A stretch of 64,000 nucleotides of DNA, taken from NCBI GenBank assembly GCA_045538755.1, contig JAZQEC010000006.1, forward strand, positions 1 to 64,000, given 5' to 3'. Shown here in pieces: positions 24,891 through 33,050 of the stretch. Below the pieces are notes generated by a model, which was not told where the DNA came from, made no database searches, and saw only the letters and a list, made by a program, of their open reading frames with translations. This stretch comes from UBA1738 sp045538755. GTDB lineage: Bacteria; Bacillota; Clostridia; UBA1381. Position 1 is the stretch's first letter, and each line of letters opens with the position of its first letter. A program made the position numbers and the translations under genes.

Positions 24891-25802
24891 TCAGTATAGC
24901 ATTAAAACAAGCGGTATTGATATAATTGAAATTATGGTTGTAACCGAAACAACCTCAGTTGCATACGTAGTATCCAAATCATATTTTGCCGCTAAAAGCG
25001 CAGTTGCAGATGCTGTCGGACAGGCAGCAGCAATCAAAACCGATTTTGCCACAAGGTCATCAAGATTCATAAACTTTGCAATTATAACTGCCAGAACAGG
25101 AATAATTGTAAGCCTTAAAACCGATACTCCGTAAAGCGAAACATTTTTTAACGCCTTTTTAAAATCCACTCTTGTAAGATATGCGCCCATTACAATCATA
25201 GCAAGCGGTGTATTAAGGCTGGCAATATAGGTAATGCTTTCCTTTAAAACATATGGCAGTTTTATTCTTAAAGCAAATAACAATATAGCCACCAAAGTAC
25301 CTATTATACCTGGATTGGTAATGATTTTTTTAAATGACAGTTCTCTTAAACTTCCGTCATACACACAAATTCCGTGCGTCCAGTAAAGCAGGTTAAAAAC
25401 CACAAAATATGCAGAGCCGTAAAAAACACCGTCTGTTCCCAAAGTTGCAGAAAGAATAGGAATTGCCATAAATCCACAGTTTGAATAAACCGCCGAAAAA
25501 ATATTTATCCTATATCTCAAGGTTTCCTCTTTTTTAAAAACCAATGTGCTTAAAACGATCCCGACCACGTGAATGATTACGGAAAACATTGCCGCATACA
25601 GCAAGCCCTTAAGCATATCAACCGAAAATTCCTTTTGATAAGCATTTATGAGTACACACGGTGCGACAATCATCAAAAGTATATCGGTCATCTGACGCGT
25701 TCCTTTTTCATTTATAAGATTTGCCTTTGCAAAAACAAATCCTACCGACATAAGAACAAATATTATCAAAACTTGTACAAATACAATTCCGCTCAATTCC
25801 AT
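24891..25802 (-). CDS. AEC family transporter
   Basis: 303 residues with about ten hydrophobic helices in two halves, the architecture of the auxin efflux carrier family. Typical features are an N-terminal hydrophobic segment followed by FAKANLINEKGTRQMTD, MIVAPCVLINAY in the first half, and TPLAMIVMGAYLTRVDF with AACPTASATALLAAKYDLD in the second. Bacterial members move organic acids or amino acids; the substrate here is unknown. It is monocistronic, with its own promoter and terminator. Confidence 0.9.
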   Translation of the reverse strand: MELSGIVFVQVLIIFVLMSVGFVFAKANLINEKGTRQMTDILLMIVAPCVLINAYQKEFSVDMLKGLLYAAMFSVIIHVVGIVLSTLVFKKEETLRYRINIFSAVYSNCGFMAIPILSATLGTDGVFYGSAYFVVFNLLYWTHGICVYDGSLRELSFKKIITNPGIIGTLVAILLFALRIKLPYVLKESITYIASLNTPLAMIVMGAYLTRVDFKKALKNVSLYGVSVLRLTIIPVLAVIIAKFMNLDDLVAKSVLIAAACPTASATALLAAKYDLDTTYATEVVSVTTIISIISIPLVLMLY

Positions 25803-25841
25803 TTTTCAAACTCCTAACACAAAGAAAATCTGTATATGTCA

Positions 25842-25870
25842 ATTATAACTCATTAAAAAGTCAATATCAA
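25842..25870 (-). promoter_or_regulatory. promoter of the AEC transporter gene
   Basis: On the minus strand TTGATA (25870-25865), 17-nt spacer, TATAAT (25847-25842), 40 nt before the start codon. Confidence 0.75.
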
Positions 25871-26013
25871 GAAATAGAGTTCTGTTTTTTATATATTTGT
25901 ACCAAAACGAAGAAAAAATTATAAAAAACTCATTTCTATTGGCAAATATCCCCAAATCAACTCTTATGTAAATCATATTTTAATAGTGTAACACATAAAA
26001 TTCCTTTTCATAC

Positions 26014-26038
26014 TATAATTACAGGAAATAAAATTTCC
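26014..26038 (+). promoter_or_regulatory. feoAB promoter with candidate iron-responsive operator
   Basis: A consensus -10, TATAAT (26014-26019), lacks a recognisable -35. The perfect dyad GGAAAT-AAA-ATTTCC (26024-26038) covers the expected start site, a good place for a repressor such as Fur or DtxR. It does not match the classical Fur box, so the regulator is unknown. Confidence 0.5.
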
Positions 26039-26065
26039 CAAAAAGATTTATGAGGTGTATGATTT

Positions 26066-26299
26066 ATGAATAATATATGTAGGCTGACAGAGCTTGCAGT
26101 CGGGCAAATCGCAAAAGTCGGAGCTTTGATGTCGGAAGGAACTATCCGGCGTCGACTTCAGGATATAGGCCTTATTGAAGGAACAAAAGTCGAATGTGTA
26201 CTCAAAAGCCCGTGCGGCGATCCTGCGGCATATTTAATTCGTGGCGGTGTAATCGCTCTAAGATGCGAAGATGCCGAAAAAATTTTAGTTTCGGTATAG
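26066..26299 (+). CDS. feoA: ferrous iron transport protein A
   Basis: 77 residues of the FeoA SH3-like fold: L-x-E-L-A-V-G-Q-I-A-K-V at the start, RRRLQDIGLIEGTKVE in the middle, and a C-terminal strand with IRGGVIALRCEDAEKIL. It is a small cytoplasmic partner thought to regulate FeoB. It is followed by feoB after 13 nt. Upstream TGAGGTG gives the ribosome-binding site. Confidence 0.93.
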   Translation: MNNICRLTELAVGQIAKVGALMSEGTIRRRLQDIGLIEGTKVECVLKSPCGDPAAYLIRGGVIALRCEDAEKILVSV

Positions 26300-26312
26300 A
26301 GGAGGACGCGGT

Positions 26313-28439
26313 ATGGGACTTTCATCAGCATCAACCGGAATAAAAGCCGTGGACATGGGGTTCGCAGTCAAAAAAGTCACTCCTGACGATAAGGTTATTG
26401 CACTTGCTGGCAATCCGAATGTTGGCAAAAGCAGTGTTTTTAATCAGCTCACAGGGCTCAGGCAGCACACAGGTAACTGGCCCGGAAAAACAGTCACAAA
26501 CGCACAGGGAATATGCTCGCATAACGGCAAAAACTATGTTTTAGTAGATATCCCAGGTACATACTCGCTTATGGCACATTCTCCTGAAGAGGAGGTCGCG
26601 CGTGATTTTATACTCTTTGGCTCTCCTGATGCAGTAATCGTTGTATGCGACGCAACCTGTATTGAACGTAATTTAAACCTTGTACTTCAAACCATTGAAA
26701 TAACACCTAATGTTGTCGTTTGTGTGAATTTGATGGACGAAGCACGAAAGCGGAATATCAAGGTAAACTTAAAGGCACTTTCCAAAAAGCTCGGTGTTCG
26801 TGTTGTCGGGACGGTGGCACGAAACGGCAAAGGTTTAGGTCAGCTTATGGATATTTTAGATGAGCCTTTCAAAGCCGCTCCAAGACCTGTACGTTACCTA
26901 AAGCCGATAGAGGAAGCAATTTCTGTTTTAGCACCCGTCCTTTCCAAAAAATTAAAAAAAATAAGTCCTCGTTGGGCGGCCTTGAGGCTTATGGAAAATG
27001 ACACTTCCTTAATCAGTGCATTAAGTAATTACGAGGGCTTTGATATAACAGAGGACGAAGAAATTCTTTTTGCCTTAAAAGAATCAATGCTCATACTTTC
27101 AGACAGCGGTATCACACGTGAAAATCTTCCCGACAAAATTGTTTCCTGCCTTGTTCTTTGTGCTGAGGATATCTGTAACGGCACTGTACACTATGACAGC
27201 AAAAAATACCGTGAACTTGACAGGCGAATAGATAGAATTTTAACAAGCAGAGCTTTTGGGTTTCCCGTGATGATTCTTCTGCTTGCACTCGTTTTCTGGA
27301 TAACTATTTCGGGCGCAAACATTCTGTCAGAAGTGCTGTCGGGTTGGTTCTTTACCATTGAGAATAAGCTTTTGGAGCTCGCTACAAGCCTTAATGTTCC
27401 CAAAATAATATTTAATCCGCTCATTTTCGGAGTATATCACGTTCTTTCATGGGTTGTAGCTGTAATGCTACCGCCAATGGCAGTATTTTTTCCGCTGTTT
27501 ACACTTTTAGAGGATTTGGGGTATTTGCCGAGAATTGCCTTCAATCTCGACAAATGCTTCAAAAAGTGTTCCTCCTGCGGAAAACAGGCACTTACAATGT
27601 GTATGGGGTTCGGCTGCAATGCCGCAGGAATTGTCGGTGCAAGAATAATTGACTCACCCCGTGAGCGCCTGATTGCAATACTGACTAACAACTTTGTACC
27701 CTGTAACGGAAGATTCCCGACACTGATTTCGATTATAACGATGTTTTTCGTTTTTTCTGCGTCAGGAGTTTTAGAATCGGTTTTAGGCGCTGTGCTTTTA
27801 ACATTATTCGTACTTTTAGGAATAGTCGTTACCTTCTGGATTTCAAAGCTCCTTTCCAAGACTCTTTTAAAAGGTCAGCCATCTTCATTTACACTTGAGC
27901 TTCCGCCGTACCGCCGTCCCGATATCGGCAAGGTCATAGTCCGCTCAATTTTTGACAGAACTCTCTTCGTCTTGTCACGTGCAGTATCTGTTGCTGCTCC
28001 TGCAGGGCTTGTGATATGGATATTTGCAAACGTGGACATTGGCGGTATAACCCTGCTCGCACACTGCTCATCATTTTTGGACCCGTTTGCAAAGATAATC
28101 GGTCTTGACGGAACAATTCTTTTTGCCTTCATCTTAGGCTTTCCTGCAAATGAAATAGTTATGCCGCTCATAATTATGTCATATATGTCGGCAGGCACAA
28201 TCTCCGACACACTTACTCTGCTCGAAATGAAGGCGCTGTTTTTGCAAAACGGCTGGACGTGGGTAACGGCAATTAACGTGATGATTTTTTCGCTTATGCA
28301 TTGGCCCTGCTCTACCACAATGCTGACAATAAAAAAAGAAACAGGTAGCTTAAAATGGACGTTTTTAGCCTTCATTATTCCGACCTTGACAGGAATTTTG
28401 GCCTGCTTTTTATTCACATCAATAACGAGAATTTTTTAA
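26313..28439 (+). CDS. feoB: ferrous iron transporter FeoB
   Basis: 708 residues from ATG seven nt after GGAGG. The cytosolic G domain has G1 GNPNVGKS (33-40), G2 threonine within GNWPGKTV, G3 DIPGTYSL and G4 in the form NLMDEA. The helical spacer (about 195-300) is followed by about ten membrane helices with two Gate repeats, including MCMGFGCNAAG with its Cys and the LGFPANEIVMPL segment. It imports Fe(II), common in anaerobic gut habitats. No FeoC is visible. Confidence 0.96.
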   Translation: MGLSSASTGIKAVDMGFAVKKVTPDDKVIALAGNPNVGKSSVFNQLTGLRQHTGNWPGKTVTNAQGICSHNGKNYVLVDIPGTYSLMAHSPEEEVARDFILFGSPDAVIVVCDATCIERNLNLVLQTIEITPNVVVCVNLMDEARKRNIKVNLKALSKKLGVRVVGTVARNGKGLGQLMDILDEPFKAAPRPVRYLKPIEEAISVLAPVLSKKLKKISPRWAALRLMENDTSLISALSNYEGFDITEDEEILFALKESMLILSDSGITRENLPDKIVSCLVLCAEDICNGTVHYDSKKYRELDRRIDRILTSRAFGFPVMILLLALVFWITISGANILSEVLSGWFFTIENKLLELATSLNVPKIIFNPLIFGVYHVLSWVVAVMLPPMAVFFPLFTLLEDLGYLPRIAFNLDKCFKKCSSCGKQALTMCMGFGCNAAGIVGARIIDSPRERLIAILTNNFVPCNGRFPTLISIITMFFVFSASGVLESVLGAVLLTLFVLLGIVVTFWISKLLSKTLLKGQPSSFTLELPPYRRPDIGKVIVRSIFDRTLFVLSRAVSVAAPAGLVIWIFANVDIGGITLLAHCSSFLDPFAKIIGLDGTILFAFILGFPANEIVMPLIIMSYMSAGTISDTLTLLEMKALFLQNGWTWVTAINVMIFSLMHWPCSTTMLTIKKETGSLKWTFLAFIIPTLTGILACFLFTSITRIF

Positions 28440-28472
28440 ACAAAAAACTTTCAGGGATTTAAATAGTACAGA

Positions 28473-28570
28473 ATGAACGAAACGAAGCAGTATACGAAAA
28501 TTGATACACTACCTTACCAGACAACATACTTGTTTAGGATAGGTCCGTTTCGTTCATAGCTTTATACTGC
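28473..28570. repeat. interleaved inverted repeats downstream of feoB
   Basis: Arm A (28473-28484, ATGAACGAAACG) has its exact complement at 28546-28557. Arm B (28487-28494, GCAGTATA) has its complement at 28563-28570. The order A-B-A'-B' means the pairs are interleaved, not nested: either a pseudoknot or two alternative stems. The region 28440-28690 has no gene. Confidence 0.75.
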
Positions 28571-28573
28571 AAC

Positions 28574-28614
28574 TTAAAAGGAATCTGCAAGCATAAACCA
28601 CAGATTCCTTTTAA
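28574..28614. terminator. bidirectional terminator between feoB and the holin gene
   Basis: TTAAAAGGAATCTG (28574-28587) pairs perfectly with 28601-28614 over 14 bp around a 13-nt loop, with A/T-rich flanks on both strands. It probably ends feoAB transcripts and those of the opposing holin gene. Confidence 0.7.
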
Positions 28615-28693
28615 ATTGTTAGTTTGTTTATTTTAGTATTTTGATATCATTAGAGTATTTTCCATTAGACTGTCGGTACAATTTTTATAGGCT

Positions 28694-28945
28694 CTATTTC
28701 TCTATAAAGTTTTTAAACATCTCATACATACCTGTTGATGCAAGTCCGCTCACAAGTCCGCCCAAAACGATTTTCGGCGAAAAGTCCATATTAATCCACA
28801 TATTTATTCCAACACCTAAAACACCCATAATAAGCGGAATAAATCTACTGATACTGCCTGATGGAATTATGTGCTTTATAATATAGCCTACACAAAGACA
28901 AATTCCCATTACCACCAATATCAGATATTCTTTCAAAAAATCCAT
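28694..28945 (-). CDS. orphan phage-type holin (r1t-like)
   Basis: 83 residues with two strongly hydrophobic helices (about 8-28 and 34-52) and a third weaker Gly-rich segment (60-75, KIVLGGLVSGLASTGMYEMF). This matches the small phage r1t-type holin family found in Firmicutes phages and also as lone chromosomal genes. Holins form membrane lesions that release cell-wall hydrolases. GGAGGTG precedes ATG. No endolysin, tail or other phage gene is near, so it may be a relic or may have been recruited for another purpose. Confidence 0.7.
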   Translation of the reverse strand: MDFLKEYLILVVMGICLCVGYIIKHIIPSGSISRFIPLIMGVLGVGINMWINMDFSPKIVLGGLVSGLASTGMYEMFKNFIEK

Positions 28946-29065
28946 ATTACACCTCCATAATATGTGTAATATATATGATTTTTTTGGTGCTTTAATTACG
29001 TATGTTAGCTCGATTTGCTACTCTTACTCATCAAATACCATTCTTTGCAACATAATATACGCCGT

Positions 29066-30472
29066 TTATCTATCCTTATAAAAAGCCTTGTATGCCTTGT
29101 ATGCCATATAAATGTCGCCCTTTGCAGTCACCTCAAACGGTGAATGCATTGAAAGCACCGGCACACCACAGTCGATTACATCCATATTGAGATTTGCAAC
29201 ATACATAGCGATTGTTCCGCCACCGCCTTGGTCAACCTTACCAAGCTCACAGGTCTGCCAGATAACACCGTTTTTATTCATTATGGAAATAATCTCATGC
29301 ACAAACTCACTTGATGCATCAGAAGCACCTGATTTTCCTCTTGCTCCTGTATATTTCATAAGTGCCATACCATGTCCTGCATAAGATGAATTCTGACGTT
29401 CGAATGCACTTTCGTAATTTGGGTCGACTGCCGCACTTACGTCGCTTGACATACACGCAGAATTTCTTATAACCTTATTATAGGTCACAATGTCACACTT
29501 TCCTGTCAGCTTTTCAATAAGCTCAGCAAGCGCCATATCAAAGAACTTAGAAAGCATACCTGTATTTCCCGTCGAACCGATTTCTTCTTTATCAACAAGC
29601 AGGCAAAGCGCCGTCTTTTTTGGCTCTTTTACTTCAAAAATACTCTTTAACGCAGTAAAAGCACAAACTCTGTCATCTTGACCGTAACCGCCGACAAAGC
29701 TTGAATCAACACCAACATTTTTTGCCTTTTGGCTCGGCACAAGCTCGATTTCAGCAGAAAGGAAGGATTCTTCCGTAATTCCGTATGTGATATTTAAAAT
29801 ATTAAGCACATTATACTTAACGCTGTCATCAATATCAGTATCATTTACTCCCATTCCGCCAATTAAAATGTTTAATGCTTCACCCTCAATCGCATCACCG
29901 AGCTTTTTCGCCATTTGATCCTTTGCAAGGTGCGGAAGAAGGTCTGTTATGCAGAATACCGGATCATCTTCAGCCTCACCAATACAAATTTCTACCTGCT
30001 CGCCGTCCTTTGTATATGCAACACCGTGCATTGCAAGCGGAGTCGCCGTCCACTGATACTTTTTGATTCCACCGTAGTAATGCGTTTTCAAAAGTGCCAT
30101 TTCCTTTGACTGATATAAAGGGTTTGGCTTTAAATCAAGTCTCGGCGAGTCAATATGCGCACCAACTATATTAACGCCCTCTGTTATGTCGCCGTTTCCG
30201 ATGACTGCCAGAAGAATATTTTTCTTTCTGTTTACAAAGTAAATCCTGTCTCCAGGCTTTAAGCTATCAAGGCTTTTAAACGGAACAAATCCGTTTTCCT
30301 CAGCCATTTTTATTGCTTCTTTCACGCACTCACGCTCTGTTTTGCCAGCATCAAGAAATCCCCTGTACTCGTCGCACATATCCATCATTTCACGTCTTTC
30401 GTCAGGTGTCATTTCCTTATAGACATTTTTTGATTGATATGCAAGTTTTTTATAAATTTCCTTTTCTTCCAT
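29066..30472 (-). CDS. M18 family aminopeptidase
   Basis: 468 residues of the aspartyl aminopeptidase family. Metal ligands can be placed at GAHIDSPRLDL (His), GYGQDDRVCAF (Asp), DKEEIGSTGNTG (Glu pair) and SMHSPFEV (His). It is a cytoplasmic dizinc enzyme removing N-terminal residues, often acidic ones, from peptides. The conserved PLYQSKEMALLKTHYYGGIKKYQW-type segment (split here) is typical of the clostridial branch. It is monocistronic with its own promoter. Substrate preference is inferred. Confidence 0.92.
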   Translation of the reverse strand: MEEKEIYKKLAYQSKNVYKEMTPDERREMMDMCDEYRGFLDAGKTERECVKEAIKMAEENGFVPFKSLDSLKPGDRIYFVNRKKNILLAVIGNGDITEGVNIVGAHIDSPRLDLKPNPLYQSKEMALLKTHYYGGIKKYQWTATPLAMHGVAYTKDGEQVEICIGEAEDDPVFCITDLLPHLAKDQMAKKLGDAIEGEALNILIGGMGVNDTDIDDSVKYNVLNILNITYGITEESFLSAEIELVPSQKAKNVGVDSSFVGGYGQDDRVCAFTALKSIFEVKEPKKTALCLLVDKEEIGSTGNTGMLSKFFDMALAELIEKLTGKCDIVTYNKVIRNSACMSSDVSAAVDPNYESAFERQNSSYAGHGMALMKYTGARGKSGASDASSEFVHEIISIMNKNGVIWQTCELGKVDQGGGGTIAMYVANLNMDVIDCGVPVLSMHSPFEVTAKGDIYMAYKAYKAFYKDR

Positions 30473-30515
30473 CTCAAATTCTTCCTTTCATTAAAACATA
30501 CAGCATTACATAAAT

Positions 30516-30543
30516 ATTATATCACAAAATAACCTATTGTCCA
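30516..30543 (-). promoter_or_regulatory. promoter of the M18 aminopeptidase gene
   Basis: On the minus strand TGGACA (30543-30538), 16-nt spacer, TATAAT (30521-30516), with TTGTGA before the -10. It is divergent from the ogg promoter. Confidence 0.7.
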
Positions 30544-30571
30544 TTATTTTATACAATTTTTTCTAAAATTA

Positions 30572-30600
30572 TTGATAATACTACAAATTTGTGATATACT
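30572..30600 (+). promoter_or_regulatory. promoter of ogg
   Basis: TTGATA (30572-30577), 17-nt spacer, TATACT (30595-30600), with TTGTGA before the -10. Transcription should start near 30606-30608, only two to four nt before the ATG at 30610. Confidence 0.7.
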
Positions 30601-30609
30601 AACATAGTT

Positions 30610-31476
30610 ATGAAAGTATATGAAAAAGATAACAATTTGATAATTGAAAATGTCTGTGATTTTGACCTTATAGAAACTTTTGACTGCGGTCAATGCTTTC
30701 GTTGGGAAAAGTGCGATGACGGCTTTATCGGAGTTGCGTTTAAAAGAGCATTAAAGATTACACAATCTGGCGATACTCTCACACTCTATGACACAAAAAA
30801 AGAGGACTGGAATAATATCTGGAGCAGCTACTTCGATATTAAAAGAGATTATGGGGACATAAAAAACAAGCTCGCAAACGATGAGATAATGAAGCAGGCA
30901 ATAGAATTTGGCAGCGGTATAAGAATACTAAATCAGGAGCCGTTTGAATGTCTTATATCCTTTATAATTTCCGCCAGCAACAATATTCCGAGAATAAAGA
31001 AAATAATTGACTCACTATGCACTAATTTCGGTGAAAAAATTACCTATCTCGGCAAGGATTACTACACTTTTCCGACTGCAGACAGGCTTTCAGCACTTGA
31101 ACTTTCTGATTTGGCTGTTATTAAAGCAGGGTTTCGCGATAAGTACATACTCTCTGCGGCAAAATGCGTAAAATGCGGTCAAATTGACCTTGACTGTTTA
31201 AAAAGGGCATCTTTGGAATATGCTAAAGGTGAACTTTTGAAGCTGTCGGGTGTCGGAAACAAGGTGGCAGAATGCGTACTTTTATTCAGCCTTGAAAAGT
31301 ATTCGAGCTTTCCCGTTGATGTATGGATAAAGCGCATTATGGAATACTGTTTTTTCGAAAGCGAACAGACGAAAGACGCCATTTCTGAATTTGCACAAAA
31401 TAAATTCGGCGAGCTTGGCGGTTTTGCACAGCAATACCTTTTTTACTGGGCAAGAGAAAATAAGATTGGAATTTGA
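30610..31476 (+). CDS. ogg: 8-oxoguanine DNA glycosylase/lyase (OGG1 family)
   Basis: 288 residues. The N-terminal domain contains FDCGQCFRWE, the counterpart of the GQSFRW segment of OGG1. The helix-hairpin-helix reads LLKLSGVGNKVAECVLLFSL (about 213-232), with the catalytic lysine in GVGNKVAE, and the Gly/Pro-rich loop ends in FPVDVWIKRI with the catalytic Asp. It excises 8-oxoguanine and nicks the strand. There is no Shine-Dalgarno sequence and almost no leader. It is followed after 3 nt by the Cys-rich gene. Bacterial OGG1 is found mainly in Clostridia. Confidence 0.9.
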   Translation: MKVYEKDNNLIIENVCDFDLIETFDCGQCFRWEKCDDGFIGVAFKRALKITQSGDTLTLYDTKKEDWNNIWSSYFDIKRDYGDIKNKLANDEIMKQAIEFGSGIRILNQEPFECLISFIISASNNIPRIKKIIDSLCTNFGEKITYLGKDYYTFPTADRLSALELSDLAVIKAGFRDKYILSAAKCVKCGQIDLDCLKRASLEYAKGELLKLSGVGNKVAECVLLFSLEKYSSFPVDVWIKRIMEYCFFESEQTKDAISEFAQNKFGELGGFAQQYLFYWARENKIGI

Positions 31477-31479
31477 ATT

Positions 31480-32076
31480 ATGATAAAAGAATTTAAAAAA
31501 TCAATGGGATATATATGTCCCTATTGTTCATCAATATCCATTCGGGACATTAATCTTTTCGATTTTTCCGGCAATAATACAACATCCTTTTCATGCGTAA
31601 AAGAATGTGAAGATCCTTGTATTACTCTTACACCGAAAAAGGATAAATATACAATTTCGGTAAATTGCCCGATGTGCGATGATCCACACATTTTCAACAT
31701 AAGAAAAATTACATTCTGGAAAAATAAGTTTTTCGTTTTTACCTGTCCTGAAACAGGCATCGGCATTCTCTTTATCGGAGACCACGATAAAGTTAAGTCC
31801 GAAATTGAACGACAGGAAGAAATGTTTGTTAAAATGAATGAGGAATTTTCCATAAGCGACGAGCTTAATATGATTTTTAATACCGTAGAACGCATAAACG
31901 AACTTGCAAAAAGCGGTAATGTTTCCTGCGTATGCGGAAGCACTGCAATTTCTATCGAAATTGACAACGAAAATATAACTCTGCGCTGTCGTGATTGCGG
32001 AAAAATCAAAGACTTCCCGTCAAACGAAGAAACACTTGATGTGTTATTAAATACAAGTGCCATTGTACTTGATTAA
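31480..32076 (+). CDS. Cys-rich zinc-ribbon-like protein, function unknown
   Basis: 198 residues with paired cysteines spaced like zinc ribbons: CPYC (14-17), a lone C then CEDPC, CPMC (about 64-67), CVCG (about 150) and CRDCG (about 170). No signal peptide or membrane span. A helix-rich central part (105-140) separates two Cys clusters. I do not recognise a named family. It starts 3 nt after ogg with no clear ribosome-binding site, which suggests coupling to ogg, and it is followed by fba after 29 nt. A nucleic-acid or protein-binding role is only a guess. Confidence 0.6.
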   Translation: MIKEFKKSMGYICPYCSSISIRDINLFDFSGNNTTSFSCVKECEDPCITLTPKKDKYTISVNCPMCDDPHIFNIRKITFWKNKFFVFTCPETGIGILFIGDHDKVKSEIERQEEMFVKMNEEFSISDELNMIFNTVERINELAKSGNVSCVCGSTAISIEIDNENITLRCRDCGKIKDFPSNEETLDVLLNTSAIVLD

Positions 32077-32105
32077 ATAAAATTTATACAAGGAGGAAAC
32101 TCATA

Positions 32106-32969
32106 ATGTTAGTTTCAGCAACAGAAATGTTAAATAAGGCTGTCAGCGGTAAGTACGCAGTAGGTCAATTTAACATAAACAACCTTGAATGGACAAAAGC
32201 CATTCTCCAAACTGCTCAGGAAAATAATTCACCTGTAATCTTAGGTGTTTCTGAAGGCGCAGGCAAATACATGACAGGATTTAAGACTGTTTCAGCTATG
32301 GTTAGTGCAATGATTGAAGAAATGGGAATTACAGTTCCTGTGGCACTTCACCTAGATCACGGGTCATACGATGGCGCTATGAAATGTATCGAAGCAGGAT
32401 TTTCTTCAATAATGTTCGACGGCTCACACTATCCTATCGAAGAAAATATCGCAAAGACAAAAGAACTCGTTGAAATCTGCCATTCAAAAGGCATTTCACT
32501 TGAAGCTGAAGTTGGCTCAATCGGCGGCGAAGAAGATGGCGTTGTAGGTGCAGGCGAAGTTGCAGACCCTAATGAATGCAAAATGATTGCAGACCTCGGT
32601 ATCGACTTTTTGGCAGCTGGTATCGGTAATATTCACGGAAAATACCCTGAAAACTGGAAAGGTCTTGACTTTGATGCATTAGCTGCTACAAAGGAAAAAA
32701 TTGGCGACCTTCCTTTAGTTCTTCACGGCGGTACAGGTATCCCTGCTGATATGATTAAAAAGGCTATTTCTTTAGGTGTTGCAAAGATCAACGTTAACAC
32801 AGAATGTCAGCTTTACTTCCAGGAAGCTACAAGAAAGTATATCGAAGCTGGCAAGGACCTTGAAGGCAAGGGCTTTGACCCAAGAAAGCTTCTTGCTCCA
32901 GGCTTTGAGGCTATTAAAGTAATCGTTAAAGAAAAGATGGAACTCTTCGGTTCAATCGGCAAGGCGTGA
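32106..32969 (+). CDS. fba: class II fructose-1,6-bisphosphate aldolase
   Basis: 287 residues. Zinc ligands sit at LHLDHGS (about 82), the Glu of LEAEVGSIGG, IGNIHGKYP and VLHGGTGIP. NVNTEC is the phosphate-loop motif. It splits fructose-1,6-bisphosphate in glycolysis and joins trioses in gluconeogenesis. AAGGAGGAAAC precedes ATG, the strongest ribosome-binding site nearby, consistent with high expression. It probably shares the ogg transcript unless a promoter lies in the preceding gene. A strong terminator follows. Confidence 0.96.
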   Translation: MLVSATEMLNKAVSGKYAVGQFNINNLEWTKAILQTAQENNSPVILGVSEGAGKYMTGFKTVSAMVSAMIEEMGITVPVALHLDHGSYDGAMKCIEAGFSSIMFDGSHYPIEENIAKTKELVEICHSKGISLEAEVGSIGGEEDGVVGAGEVADPNECKMIADLGIDFLAAGIGNIHGKYPENWKGLDFDALAATKEKIGDLPLVLHGGTGIPADMIKKAISLGVAKINVNTECQLYFQEATRKYIEAGKDLEGKGFDPRKLLAPGFEAIKVIVKEKMELFGSIGKA

Positions 32970-32982
32970 TTTTAATTTTATG

Positions 32983-33019
32983 CGGGCTGTTCCCATAGTA
33001 TGGGAATAGTCCGTTTTTG
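32983..33019 (+). terminator. intrinsic terminator of fba
   Basis: A 15-bp stem (32983-32997 with 32999-33013, two G-U pairs) is followed by TTTTTG and a T-rich tract. It starts 13 nt after the fba stop. Confidence 0.9.
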
Positions 33020-33050
33020 TTTTCATATTATTATAATAGGTGATTTTATT

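Noticed and set aside
28473..28570. Insertion sequence ends after feoB
   Set aside because: No transposase, no target duplication, and the arms are only 60-75 bp apart, so I treat it as interleaved repeats.
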